Shown here piece by piece: positions 6,274 through 13,525 of a stretch of 17,873 nt of DNA. A program made the translations under genes and the position numbers. The notes beneath the pieces were generated by a model, which was not told the origin of the DNA, did not search any database, and saw only the letters and a program-made list of their open reading frames with translations. The DNA is taken from NCBI GenBank assembly GCA_024278215.1, contig JAJRTR010000149.1, positions 1 through 17,873 of the forward strand. Reading direction: 5' to 3'. The DNA comes from a bacterium. GTDB lineage: Bacteria > UBP15 > UBA6099 > JAJRTR01. The first letter of the stretch is position 1. Every line of letters starts with the position of its first letter.

Positions 6274-7671
6274 CTACTTTGCGCCCGCGCCTTTCCACCT
6301 GCTGTCCGGGCTGTACTCGCGAGCGGGATTGCCGGACATGATATTGTCTGCCATTTCAAAAGCCATCTCCATACACTCGTTCATATTGCAGTATTTGTAC
6401 AGCCCCTGACGGCCCGTAGTCAGGAGATTCGATATTTCTGCAATTGGCGCGAGCATCATTGTCACCCATTCGATGTAGCCGTTGATTTGCACAGGGTATC
6501 CAAAATCAGTTCGGTGAACCATTCCCTCGCACTCGATAGCGTCGGGGAGGAATCCGCTTCTTTTCAGGTCGCCGACGGTTCGGGCGACAAGTTCGTCGTC
6601 GGTCATGCCGCCGATCTCGTCTTCCGGGAAATATGAAATTTCCGCGCAAAGGCCCGTCTGACCGTCGGGGCATAAATGCGCGTCGAAGCGGCTGAATTCC
6701 GCCAGTCGCTGGAAGACGATGTCGGGGTCGGGAAAGTATATCCACTGCCAGTCGCGCATCTGCTCGATGGGTACTTTTAAAAACACGAACGCGATGCTGC
6801 GATACCTGATCAATTGTGGCATGCGATAGCCGAGCATATCGAGAAGCACCGACAGAGGCAGTGTGCTCACTACGAGATCGAAATCGGAAAACAGTTCGCC
6901 GCGTATTTCAATGCCGCCTATTTTATTTTGTTCCATGTGGAAGCCGGAGACAGGCGAATCGAGGTGTATCTCCGCGCCCGAAGCCGCCGCTCTTTCCATA
7001 AGCCTCCGACACAGCGTACCGATTCCTTTATTCGCGTATATGAACTGATTCCTCATCGGGGAGTGCGGATTCTTACTCGCTTCATTTTTGAGTCGCAACA
7101 TTAAGTACTGATATACATAATCGAAGATCGAATTGAAGGAAATCCTTTTCGACGCAGTGCGAGGATCGAGTCTGTCGGGGTCGATTCCCCACACTTTTTT
7201 TGTGTAGGGCTCGAAGTAGTCGGCGTATAGCGTTTTGCCGTATCGGCTTTCCGTCCACTTGCGAAAAGAAAAGTCTTCCTGCTGCCAGAATATGTTTTTT
7301 ATACGGCCGGCTATAACCTCCATAGCAGTTCGCAACGGCAGGGCGAACCCCACACATTTTATCAGTTCGGTGAATGTGAAAGGATAGGAAATCTCCGCAC
7401 CCATGAAGAACTGGCACGCACGACGATCACGAAGCAAGTAGTCGCTGCCGAGCACGTCTTTGAGATAATTGATCAGGATGTTGCTGCCGGTGCAGAATTC
7501 GTGGGGTCCGTAGTCGAAGAAAAAGTCGTCCCACTGCACAGTGGCTGCAAGCCCACCAGCAAAGGGTTTCGACTCGAATAGATGCACGGAACAGCCCCGG
7601 CTGCTGAGCGTTTCGCAGAGAGTCAGGCCGGTGATGCCGCCGCCGATGATGGCTACTCTTTTTTCCCCCAT
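6274..7671 (-). CDS. FAD-dependent oxidoreductase/mutase, UDP-galactopyranose mutase- or protoporphyrinogen oxidase-like
   Basis: 465 residues; ATG 7671 with AAGGA 5 nt upstream. The N-terminal dinucleotide-binding fold is RVAIIGGGITGL with E33 ending beta-2 (HLFESK) and GGLAATVQWDDFFFDYGPHEF following, as in the amine-oxidase/UGM/HemG-like superfamily. In mid-protein, YGKTLYADYFEPYTKKVWGI resembles the UGM-like signature (LY..FF..YT.KVWG). Hydrophobic runs are few, so it is probably cytosolic or peripheral. Neighbouring glycosyltransferase and methyltransferase genes favour a role in sugar or polyprenyl-glycan metabolism rather than heme synthesis, but this is inferred from context. Full length for the family, with no frame problems. 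Confidence 0.78.
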   Translation of the reverse strand: MGEKRVAIIGGGITGLTLCETLSSRGCSVHLFESKPFAGGLAATVQWDDFFFDYGPHEFCTGSNILINYLKDVLGSDYLLRDRRACQFFMGAEISYPFTFTELIKCVGFALPLRTAMEVIAGRIKNIFWQQEDFSFRKWTESRYGKTLYADYFEPYTKKVWGIDPDRLDPRTASKRISFNSIFDYVYQYLMLRLKNEASKNPHSPMRNQFIYANKGIGTLCRRLMERAAASGAEIHLDSPVSGFHMEQNKIGGIEIRGELFSDFDLVVSTLPLSVLLDMLGYRMPQLIRYRSIAFVFLKVPIEQMRDWQWIYFPDPDIVFQRLAEFSRFDAHLCPDGQTGLCAEISYFPEDEIGGMTDDELVARTVGDLKRSGFLPDAIECEGMVHRTDFGYPVQINGYIEWVTMMLAPIAEISNLLTTGRQGLYKYCNMNECMEMAFEMADNIMSGNPAREYSPDSRWKGAGAK

Positions 7672-7763
7672 TGGTTCCTTAAAATATTCTTAATTTGTTG
7701 ATCGAAAAGAATTTCCCCGGGCTTCAGTCCGGAGAAGTTCATTCGCAGTGATTTATAATAATG

Positions 7764-9329
7764 TTACTGCACCGTTTTGTTATCATCGAAGCGCGCGCTC
7801 TTAATCAGTGCCGAAAAACACACAGACGTTGCGGCGACTCCGATCATAATAAAAGCAATTAATAGACGCGCCGGCCACGGCGGCAACTTCGGCAGCATAT
7901 ACACGGCCCAGAAATCGATGTAAGTATGCTTGTATTTTGTTTTCCTTTCAGATTCGCTCGTATCACCGGAAAGTGTTCTGAGGGCAAGCGCAAACATTTT
8001 CGGAGCGCGGTTTTTGAGCACAATCCATTCGGCAACGATGGGATTCCCACAGGGCAATTCTGTCAGGTCCGGGGCTTCCTCGCCTCTCCTGGCGAGAACC
8101 CGCGCGTGAATACATTCGTCGATCCGTGAGTTTTCATAACTGATGTTGAACCTGATGGAGATCGCGATAATATTTATCAGGATGCCGGCGAGAGCGAGCG
8201 AAATCACAAGTCCCAAACGCCATTTATTGCCGGTGCCGGTGACAGCCTTATCAATGAAAGGCGCTGCCATCCATACACAAAAGGCTGTTATATGCAGAAA
8301 ATATCTCGGCCCCCAGGCAAGTCCCCCCGCCCAGAAAGAAAAATGTGATAGAAGCGCAATATTTATAACAATAGTAAGCGCTATGCAAAGGGCAGTGATC
8401 CGGCTCCGTTTGAGGAAATAGCCCAGTCCGGCAAGTGCGAGCAAAGCAGGTGGCGAGTAAATGAATATGTTCTTTTCGGTGCCAATGAAAATCCCGTAGA
8501 TGCACTCCCACCATGTGTCCGGTGTCGAAGCGTATGTATCCATAACACTGGATATATGATACCCGGTTTCAGTAACGTCGCCGAAGCGGACATAATTATA
8601 ATACATGATAATGATAACGGAAAAAACGACCGGTGCGCAAAAAGCCGCAATACGTCTGAAACGTCCCTTACGCTGTCCCGCTGCCGCGAGCAGCAGGAAA
8701 ACAGGTCCAAGAGCGGCGTTCGAATATTTTGTCAGCACTGAAAGTCCGAAAAAGAGGCCCGCCAAAGCTGCCGAAAGCAATGTGCCGGTGCGGATGCTCC
8801 TGTAACTGTATAGCAGCGAAACCATCAGGCAGAGTGTCATCAGGGGAGCGCTGAAGTCAAACTTCGAGTACGGCCATGCCATTGTAGCAAAACCCCACAG
8901 CAGAGCAGTTGCTACAGCGCCTCTCGCACTGACTCCCAACTCCGCTGCCGCCGCCGCCATCACCAGCACCGATATGGTTGTTACAAACACATTGAAAAAC
9001 CCCATCGGCCATTTGCCGGCTTCTTTGGGTGGAATAATGTTCTTCAGGATGTGCGTTACTGGTTTCGCGGCGACGTATAAAGGAATTGCCGCTACCGACT
9101 GGAGCGGGCCGTATTTTGAATAATGATATGTTGGTATATATTTATCCGTGACAATCGTTCCGTCGTCGACTATTGCTCTTGTGAGGGCGAACATTATATT
9201 TCCGTCGGTCGAGTACATCCTGCCCGATGCGGTCATGAAATAAATGATGAACGAGAAAAAAGCAAGAAAAACATAAGTTCGCCGGCTGATCCTTGTCGGT
9301 GAATATGTGTTGGCTGAATTAGTTATCAA
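7764..9329 (-). CDS. GT-C fold membrane glycosyltransferase (GT39-like)
   Basis: 521 residues, multi-pass, with about ten to twelve hydrophobic segments. The first loop after TM1 carries STDGN (D42) and VDDGT (D55, D56), then HYSKYGP (69-75), followed by a late FWAGGLAWGPRYFLH motif. This pattern is typical of bacterial membrane glycosyltransferases that use polyprenyl-phosphate sugars on the periplasmic side. The start is TTG 9329, with GAAGAG 3 nt upstream on the minus strand; no in-frame ATG comes before TM1. It is the first gene of the minus-strand cluster and is followed after 92 bp by the UGM-like gene. The gap contains a weak CCGG-type hairpin, so the operon may be partly attenuated. 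Confidence 0.8.
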   Translation of the reverse strand: MITNSANTYSPTRISRRTYVFLAFFSFIIYFMTASGRMYSTDGNIMFALTRAIVDDGTIVTDKYIPTYHYSKYGPLQSVAAIPLYVAAKPVTHILKNIIPPKEAGKWPMGFFNVFVTTISVLVMAAAAAELGVSARGAVATALLWGFATMAWPYSKFDFSAPLMTLCLMVSLLYSYRSIRTGTLLSAALAGLFFGLSVLTKYSNAALGPVFLLLAAAGQRKGRFRRIAAFCAPVVFSVIIIMYYNYVRFGDVTETGYHISSVMDTYASTPDTWWECIYGIFIGTEKNIFIYSPPALLALAGLGYFLKRSRITALCIALTIVINIALLSHFSFWAGGLAWGPRYFLHITAFCVWMAAPFIDKAVTGTGNKWRLGLVISLALAGILINIIAISIRFNISYENSRIDECIHARVLARRGEEAPDLTELPCGNPIVAEWIVLKNRAPKMFALALRTLSGDTSESERKTKYKHTYIDFWAVYMLPKLPPWPARLLIAFIMIGVAATSVCFSALIKSARFDDNKTVQ

Positions 9330-9374
9330 TGTCTCTTCTATGTGTGTCGTCTCGAATTATATGCTGATAAACAT

Positions 9375-9439
9375 CTTGTGAGAATACAGATATTTCATTA
9401 GAATTTAGGGGACATGATCGGAATTTGCCCTTTAATTCC
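9375..9439 (+). repeat. 65-bp GGGGACAT-type repeat, copy A
   Basis: It aligns without gaps over 65 bases to 13318-13382, with 12 mismatches by my count. The best-conserved part is GGGGACATGA..GGAATTTG..TTAATTCC. The GGAATT and AATTCC halves can pair. It lies just upstream of the GT-C gene that starts at 9329. REP-like elements of this look are often scattered in environmental genomes. Confidence 0.75.
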
Positions 9440-9446
9440 AATGAGC

Positions 9447-9598
9447 CAATTGCAAAATTATGATTCTGCTGCGGTCGGCTGCTACTATCCATAGCTGCGT
9501 TGTTTGTGTACTCTACAAAGTACGACCGCGAGGATTTTACACCTTCGTCTTGCTCTGAACAATTTCGCTTGCTCGCTACGAACATAATTTTGCAATTG
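9447..9598. repeat. Inverted-repeat element (16-bp perfect arms)
   Basis: CAATTGCAAAATTATG at 9447-9462 and its exact complement at 9583-9598 flank 120 bp. The interior holds a module (CAATTTCGCT 9560-9569, CTCGCTACGAAC 9572-9583) that recurs inverted at 13426-13451. ACTATCCATAGCTGC inside and ACTATTCATAACTGC just after the right arm are near-identical direct copies. No target duplication was recognised. It could be a small non-autonomous element or a composite repeat. Confidence 0.6.
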
Positions 9599-9627
9599 AC
9601 TATTCATAACTGCAGCAGGGCGGATAC

Positions 9628-9825
9628 TTACGAAAGCTTCTTGAATTCTTCAACCGTCATTCCTGCGTCTCTGATAATGCCGCCCATCGTGAAACCGTCT
9701 ATCGGATTCGCTCCTGGAATGATGATGATACGTCCTCCCTTCGTCATGGAATTGTGTTTCCATAGTGGACCACGTGGAAACCAGCTAACGGCCCGAGAAT
9801 GAGATATGCCGGGTAATTTGAGCAT
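9628..9825 (-). CDS. hicA: HicA-like mRNA interferase toxin, probably damaged
   Basis: 65 residues. HicA toxins are small double-stranded-RNA-binding-fold RNases that cleave mRNA through a conserved His. The start (LPGISHSRAV) and the C-terminal half (MTKGGRIIIIPGANPIDGF, then TMGGIIRDAGMTVEEFKKL) fit the HicA family. The middle, SWFPRGPLWKH, does not. In the +1 frame the same DNA reads AGFHVVHYG, which is what the family has there. Adding one A to the AAA run at 9757-9759 would rejoin KHNSMT, while about 14 bases seem to be missing on the 5' side near 9785-9792. Two compensating indels are therefore likely, and the toxin may be inactive although the frame stays open. The gene starts 2 bp after hicB. 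Confidence 0.7.
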   Translation of the reverse strand: MLKLPGISHSRAVSWFPRGPLWKHNSMTKGGRIIIIPGANPIDGFTMGGIIRDAGMTVEEFKKLS

Positions 9826-9827
9826 AT

Positions 9828-10025
9828 CTATATCGCTACCTCGACAAAACGACAGTCGCTATCCTTTGCAAGTTTCTCAACCGTAGCAAGATACGTTTCT
9901 ATTGCGTCCTTTATGTTTTCGATAGCTTCCGCTTCAGTTTTTCCCTGCGACCAGCAGCCGGGAAGCCCAAGACAGGATGCAGAGTATCCCTCTTCGGTTT
10001 TTTGCAGACTGATCCTGTATTTCAT
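9828..10025 (-). CDS. hicB: HicB-like antitoxin
   Basis: 65 residues with the short HicB fold: MKYRISLQKTEEGYSASCLG, then LPGCWSQGKTEAEAIENIKD and a terminal helix, matching the partial RNase-H-like antitoxin domain. There is no C-terminal DNA-binding domain, as in the short HicB class. In this class the antitoxin gene often comes first, as here (hicB, then hicA after 2 bp). It would bind and neutralise HicA. ATG 10025 has no strong ribosome-binding site. The hairpin repeat at 10045-10077 lies 19 bp upstream, where the promoter or operator would be expected. Confidence 0.85.
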   Translation of the reverse strand: MKYRISLQKTEEGYSASCLGLPGCWSQGKTEAEAIENIKDAIETYLATVEKLAKDSDCRFVEVAI

Positions 10026-10044
10026 TTTTTAATCCACAGCAAAC

Positions 10045-10077
10045 TTTAGCCCGCATATTTCACCAATGCGGGCTAAA
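10045..10077 (-). repeat. Dispersed hairpin repeat, best copy (12-bp perfect stem)
   Basis: TTTAGCCCGCAT (10045-10056) and ATGCGGGCTAAA (10066-10077) pair perfectly around a 9-base loop. Read on the minus strand it contains GGTGAAATATGCGGGCT, identical to 1252-1268. No T-run follows the stem on either strand, so a repeat rather than a simple terminator is favoured. Confidence 0.8.
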
Positions 10078-10079
10078 AA

Positions 10080-10650
10080 TCGGGAGAATGCCCAATAATT
10101 CAAGGTGCGGCAAGCAAGTGGTGAGAGAGCCAGCCGGCCTCTTGCGCAAAATGCTGGTATATGACCGATCCCGAATCGCCGCCGCAACGCAGTAGAATAG
10201 GCGTTATCTCGATTCTCCGGATTTCTTTGTGAAAAATCCGGAATAGTTTCATTATACTCCCCGGATCACGCAGGAGCAAGGCAACACCAAAATGCCGCAA
10301 AAACACAAACCGGCCGGGCGTTCGGGATCTCTCCCTACTGCTCCGGCTGGCGCTTTGGGTTTTATTCGGACGGCGAATCACGTCCGCCGCCTCCGGAATG
10401 AAACTGGACTTTTCACGCCCGCACCGAAGGTCCACCGGGATCATCGTGCTCCGGCTTTTGCGCGGTTCGTGATCCGTGGTTCGTGGTGTGGGAAAAGCAT
10501 AAATATCAAACCAAGAATTGTACGAATTTTCACGAAGAACTTTTTAACCTGAACCTCCCCCCTGAAAATGGGCGGATTATGACAAAAATGCCAGCAAACA
10601 AAAGAATATTTCATGAACTGTAGTTGATATATATACCCATGTAAAATACT
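10080..10650. other. Gene-poor region with hairpins, no supported gene
   Basis: Open frames exist on both strands (for example 10100-10444 minus and 10292-10552 plus), but they overlap each other, are rich in Arg/Ser/Pro, and have no recognisable fold. A stem TCCGGATTT (10216-10224)/AAATCCGGA (10234-10242) and a GGACGGCG/CGTCC hairpin near 10370 are visible. The region probably contains decayed mobile or repeat DNA leading into the IS remnant at 10659-10739. Confidence 0.4.
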
Positions 10651-10658
10651 ATTAGTAC

Positions 10659-10687
10659 TTGATATGACTGCTTTAGTGCGCTATAAT
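10659..10687 (+). promoter_or_regulatory. Strong sigma-70-type promoter of an IS remnant
   Basis: TTGATA (10659-10664), exactly 17 bases, then TATAAT (10682-10687). The first ATG downstream, at 10695, opens a transposase-like peptide. If active, the transcript would run antisense into the 3' end of the URO-D family gene. Confidence 0.6.
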
Positions 10688-10694
10688 GGTGTTC

Positions 10695-10739
10695 ATGTAT
10701 ATCGAATCTGTTCCTAATCGCAATTCTCCGCTTAACTGA
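10695..10739 (+). pseudogene. IS1634-family transposase, N-terminal remnant (14 codons)
   Basis: ATG 10695 reads MYIESVPNRNSPLN and then TGA. The first twelve residues match, from memory, the characteristic start of IS1634-type transposases (MYIE.VPNR.SPP). Homology then stops and the URO-D family gene's 3' end begins 13 bases later. The rest of the IS has therefore been deleted. Confidence 0.6.
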
Positions 10740-10751
10740 ACGGTATTGCGG

Positions 10752-11852
10752 TTAACTCCTGCCGTGCTCTTCCGCATACTTGAGCGGCGCTTCCATCATC
10801 GCGCGCAGGTTTTCGAACGATGTGCCGGGATTCACCGAGCCGGCCGCCGTGAGTATTATCCGGCCACCCGAAGCGTAAGCATCCGAAATATTCGCGACAC
10901 CGGTTTCAAGCACCTCACCGGGTGTTCCGCCCGCAAGCACTTCAGTCGGCGGTATGTGACCCGCGACAATACAGTCCGGCAACTTCTCCAATATCTCTTT
11001 CACATTGAGGCTGGGCCCGAAGTTGACCATCGAAAGGTTCAGGTCGCGCAGGTGATCAAGCTGGTGGTTCATCTTGCTGTCCGCATGATAGAAACGCCCG
11101 GCGCGCGCCGGGCAGAGAGCGTTGAAAAGCCTTTTCTCGACAGGTTTGAAGAAAGTCGCGTACATGTCGGGCGACACCATGCCCGCCATGTCGTTTGCGA
11201 TAGCGAGTGTGAGAGGCGGTATGCCGGCGATGCGTCGGAGCATGCGCACATAACGTATTGTTGTGCGCTGGATAAGCTTCATCAGTTCCAGCATTTCCGC
11301 CGGGTTCGTGGCAAGATACATCATGCATTCGGTCATACCGGCTATTTGTGCTGCAAGTGTGGCGGGACCTTTGATAGATACGCCAATCGTCACATTACTT
11401 CCTGTTTTTTTCTTTATCCTGTCGCGCCATTCGAGCAGTTTCGGCACAAGACCGAGTTCTTTGAGATTTCTGTGATCGTCCATTTTTGCGACAAGTTTTT
11501 TGATGTCGGACGGCGAACTGAAAGCGGGCTCCTGCGAAGGCGGCGCGTTCTCGGGGTAGTGGAGTTCGCCGCCGTAGATGGAAGCGTCGAGCACAGTGCC
11601 GAAATCAATGAGCAGCGGCACTTTCAAGCCGATGGCCTCCCGGGATGCCGCGGAGGCCTTTTGCCTGCACTCCCACTGGAAATCAAAATCAGTGTAGTAG
11701 TCTTTGAAACTCACGCCGAGGAATTCGCATATCCAGTCGCCGTCGAGCGTGAACTGCACTCCGGGCCTTGCCGGCGCCGCTCCCGCGACTGTCGCGACCG
11801 TTGCAAGTGAGTTCTCGAACCAGTATCTTTTTGATCCTGCTTTTACCGCCAT
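10752..11852 (-). CDS. Uroporphyrinogen decarboxylase (URO-D) superfamily protein, function unassigned
   Basis: 366 residues; ATG 11852 with AGGA 4-5 nt upstream. The sequence has the URO-D TIM-barrel layout: GVSIKGPATLAAQIAG followed by MTECMMYLATNPAEMLELM, then NDMAGMVSPDMYATFFKP, then FYHADSKMNHQ with NLSMVNFGPSLNV, and a C-terminal GGTPGEVLETG. Family members include true HemE and the corrinoid/coenzyme M methyltransferases (MtaA, CmuA type). The N-terminal YWFENSLATVATV lacks the usual HemE arginine-rich start, and the His/Cys zinc motif of MtaA is not evident (FYHADS instead of a Cys-containing site). A methyltransferase-like or unknown role is therefore more likely than HemE. No corrinoid protein lies nearby. 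Divergent from gdh across 155 bp. Confidence 0.75.
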   Translation of the reverse strand: MAVKAGSKRYWFENSLATVATVAGAAPARPGVQFTLDGDWICEFLGVSFKDYYTDFDFQWECRQKASAASREAIGLKVPLLIDFGTVLDASIYGGELHYPENAPPSQEPAFSSPSDIKKLVAKMDDHRNLKELGLVPKLLEWRDRIKKKTGSNVTIGVSIKGPATLAAQIAGMTECMMYLATNPAEMLELMKLIQRTTIRYVRMLRRIAGIPPLTLAIANDMAGMVSPDMYATFFKPVEKRLFNALCPARAGRFYHADSKMNHQLDHLRDLNLSMVNFGPSLNVKEILEKLPDCIVAGHIPPTEVLAGGTPGEVLETGVANISDAYASGGRIILTAAGSVNPGTSFENLRAMMEAPLKYAEEHGRS

Positions 11853-11892
11853 GGTTCCTGCCCTTCTTTCTTTCCGACAGCTGTTTGAAGAA

Positions 11893-11920
11893 ATATTAAT
11901 GCTTCACTGTTGAAAATCAA
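11893..11920 (-). promoter_or_regulatory. Possible promoter of the URO-D family gene
   Basis: On the minus strand, TTGATT (11920-11915), 16 bases, then TAATAT (11898-11893), about 40 bp before the ATG. Four of six matches in each box, so weak. Confidence 0.3.
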
Positions 11921-11933
11921 AGTTGTCTGCTAC

Positions 11934-11962
11934 TGAATCTTCAATATGTTTTACTATATAAT
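11934..11962 (+). promoter_or_regulatory. Possible promoter of glutamate dehydrogenase
   Basis: A perfect TATAAT (11957-11962) lies 45 bp before the ATG, within an AT-rich run. The -35 region (TGAATC at a 17-bp spacing) is poor. Confidence 0.4.
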
Positions 11963-12007
11963 TATACATAACGAGTTTAAGAAAACACACAGGGAGATGA
12001 TGAAGAC

Positions 12008-13309
12008 ATGGCGGACGGCGAACAGAATATTTTTATGGATGCCATACGGCGACTTGACAAGGCGTTTGAATATGCGGCAATCGACGAAGAGGCACTGGAA
12101 AAACTGAAGCACCCCAATTCGATACTGCAAGTGTCGATCCCGCTGAGGATGGACGACGGATCGTTGAAAATCTACAAGGGATACCGCGTGCAGCACGACT
12201 CGACGCGTGGCCCCACCAAGGGCGGCATCCGCTACCATCCGAGAGTCGACATAAACGAGATAAAGGCGCTTGCTTTTTGGATGACGTTCAAATGCGCGGT
12301 GGTCGGCATACCGTTCGGAGGCGCGAAGGGCGGTATCGTTGTGGACCCGAAAAAGCTTTCACGTCTCGAACTCGAACGGCTCAGCCGCGGTTTCATTCAG
12401 AAGATCGCGGACTTCATAGGCCCTGAAACGGATATCCCCGCGCCCGATGTCTATACCAACGCTATGATCATGGGCTGGATGATGGATGAGTACTCGAAGA
12501 TACGGAGGCAGCATGTGCCTGCGATCATCACCGGCAAACCCATACCGCTCGGCGGCAGTGAAGGACGAGAAGACGCTACCGGCAGGGGCGCCTATTATTG
12601 CATAAAAGAACTCGAAAAGAAAAACGGCTGGAAGCCGGAAGATAAAAAAGTTGCGGTCCAGGGGTTCGGCAACGCCGGTATGAATATCGCCAGACTTCTA
12701 TACAACGATGGTTACAGGATTGTCGCTGTCAGCGACTCCAAGGGTGCCATATATAATGAAAACGGGCTGGACATTGATAAGTGTATTGAAAGAAAAAAGA
12801 TAACACATCAGGTAAACCACGTCTACAGCCGCGAGTCGTTTTACGAATACAACATGGCTGAAAATATTTCAAATTCCGAACTGCTTAGACTGGATGTCGA
12901 TATCCTTGCTCCGGCCGCGCTCGAGAATGTGATCAACTCGAATAACGCCGAGGACATACTCGCGCCGGTAATCATCGAAGTCGCCAACGGGCCGACCACT
13001 TACAAGGCCGACGATATCCTTTACGCTGCCGGAAAACTTATTATCCCGGACATCCTTGCAAATGCGGGCGGTGTCACTGTCAGCTATTTCGAATGGGTAC
13101 AGAATAAGTCGGGATTCAGATGGAAACTTGAAGAGATACACACCCGGCTGCAAGAGATAATGGCAAGGGAATTCAACGCCGTATATGCGCTGAAGGAGAA
13201 ACACAATATCAGCATGCGCACTGCTGCCTACGTGCATAGTCTGACACGTATCGGCAAAGCCATCGAAGCACAGGGCACAAGCAAGTACTTTCTAAGCAAG
13301 GGCGAGTAG
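12008..13309 (+). CDS. gdhA: Glutamate dehydrogenase (Glu/Leu/Phe/Val dehydrogenase family)
   Basis: 433 residues, the usual length for the hexameric ~48-kDa class. It catalyses reversible oxidative deamination of glutamate to 2-oxoglutarate and ammonia in the cytosol. N-terminal substrate domain: [12 protein letters not shown] (K71), WMTFKCAV (K95), PFGGAKGG with catalytic K107, and DIPAPDVYT with D147. Linker [13 protein letters not shown]. Coupling domain: [14 protein letters not shown] (G219-G224), with D243 (VSDSKG) ending beta-2, which favours NAD over [19 protein letters not shown] is the conserved late motif. AGGGAG is 11 nt before ATG 12008. It is followed at once by the 65-bp repeat, whose hairpin could serve as transcript end. 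Confidence 0.93.
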   Translation: MADGEQNIFMDAIRRLDKAFEYAAIDEEALEKLKHPNSILQVSIPLRMDDGSLKIYKGYRVQHDSTRGPTKGGIRYHPRVDINEIKALAFWMTFKCAVVGIPFGGAKGGIVVDPKKLSRLELERLSRGFIQKIADFIGPETDIPAPDVYTNAMIMGWMMDEYSKIRRQHVPAIITGKPIPLGGSEGREDATGRGAYYCIKELEKKNGWKPEDKKVAVQGFGNAGMNIARLLYNDGYRIVAVSDSKGAIYNENGLDIDKCIERKKITHQVNHVYSRESFYEYNMAENISNSELLRLDVDILAPAALENVINSNNAEDILAPVIIEVANGPTTYKADDILYAAGKLIIPDILANAGGVTVSYFEWVQNKSGFRWKLEEIHTRLQEIMAREFNAVYALKEKHNISMRTAAYVHSLTRIGKAIEAQGTSKYFLSKGE

Positions 13310-13317
13310 AAGCTGAA

Positions 13318-13392
13318 CTTGTGCGAATTCAGATATATTGTGAGAGTTTTGGGGACATGACTGGAATTTGACCATTAATTCCGTCCCCAGGA
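13318..13392 (+). repeat. 65-bp GGGGACAT-type repeat, copy B, with intact hairpin
   Basis: 13318-13382 is the partner of 9375-9439. In this copy the fold is complete: GGGGAC (13351-13356) and GGAATT (13363-13368) pair with AATTCC (13377-13382) and GTCCCC (13383-13388). It starts 9 bp after the gdh stop. Confidence 0.75.
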
Positions 13393-13425
13393 AATTCTGC
13401 GTATGTTTCAAAAACGCACAAGTCT

Positions 13426-13451
13426 GTTCGTAGCGAGGTCGAGCAAAATTG
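13426..13451 (+). repeat. Module shared with the 9447-9598 element, opposite orientation
   Basis: GTTCGTAGCGAG (13426-13437) and AGCAAAATTG (13442-13451) match the complement of 9572-9583 (exact) and 9560-9569 (one mismatch). In both places the module lies 40-180 bp after a 65-bp repeat. Confidence 0.55.
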
Positions 13452-13525
13452 ATAAATGTTGTAGACACATGGAGGCAATAATAATCGCATGAATGCAAAA
13501 AAACGTAATGGAAAACCTTAATCTT

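Noticed and set aside
9319-9585. 88-codon minus-strand frame before the GT-C gene
   Set aside because: It is built from the 65-bp repeat and the inverted-repeat element, and its end overlaps the GT-C start. No protein family resemblance.
10100-10552. Overlapping frames on both strands (114 aa minus, 86 aa plus)
   Set aside because: They are mutually antisense, of biased Arg/Ser composition, without ribosome-binding sites, and lie in a hairpin-rich decayed region.
10746-11810. 354-codon plus-strand frame
   Set aside because: Antisense shadow of the URO-D family gene; His/Arg/Cys-rich translation without motifs, whereas the minus frame has clear family motifs.
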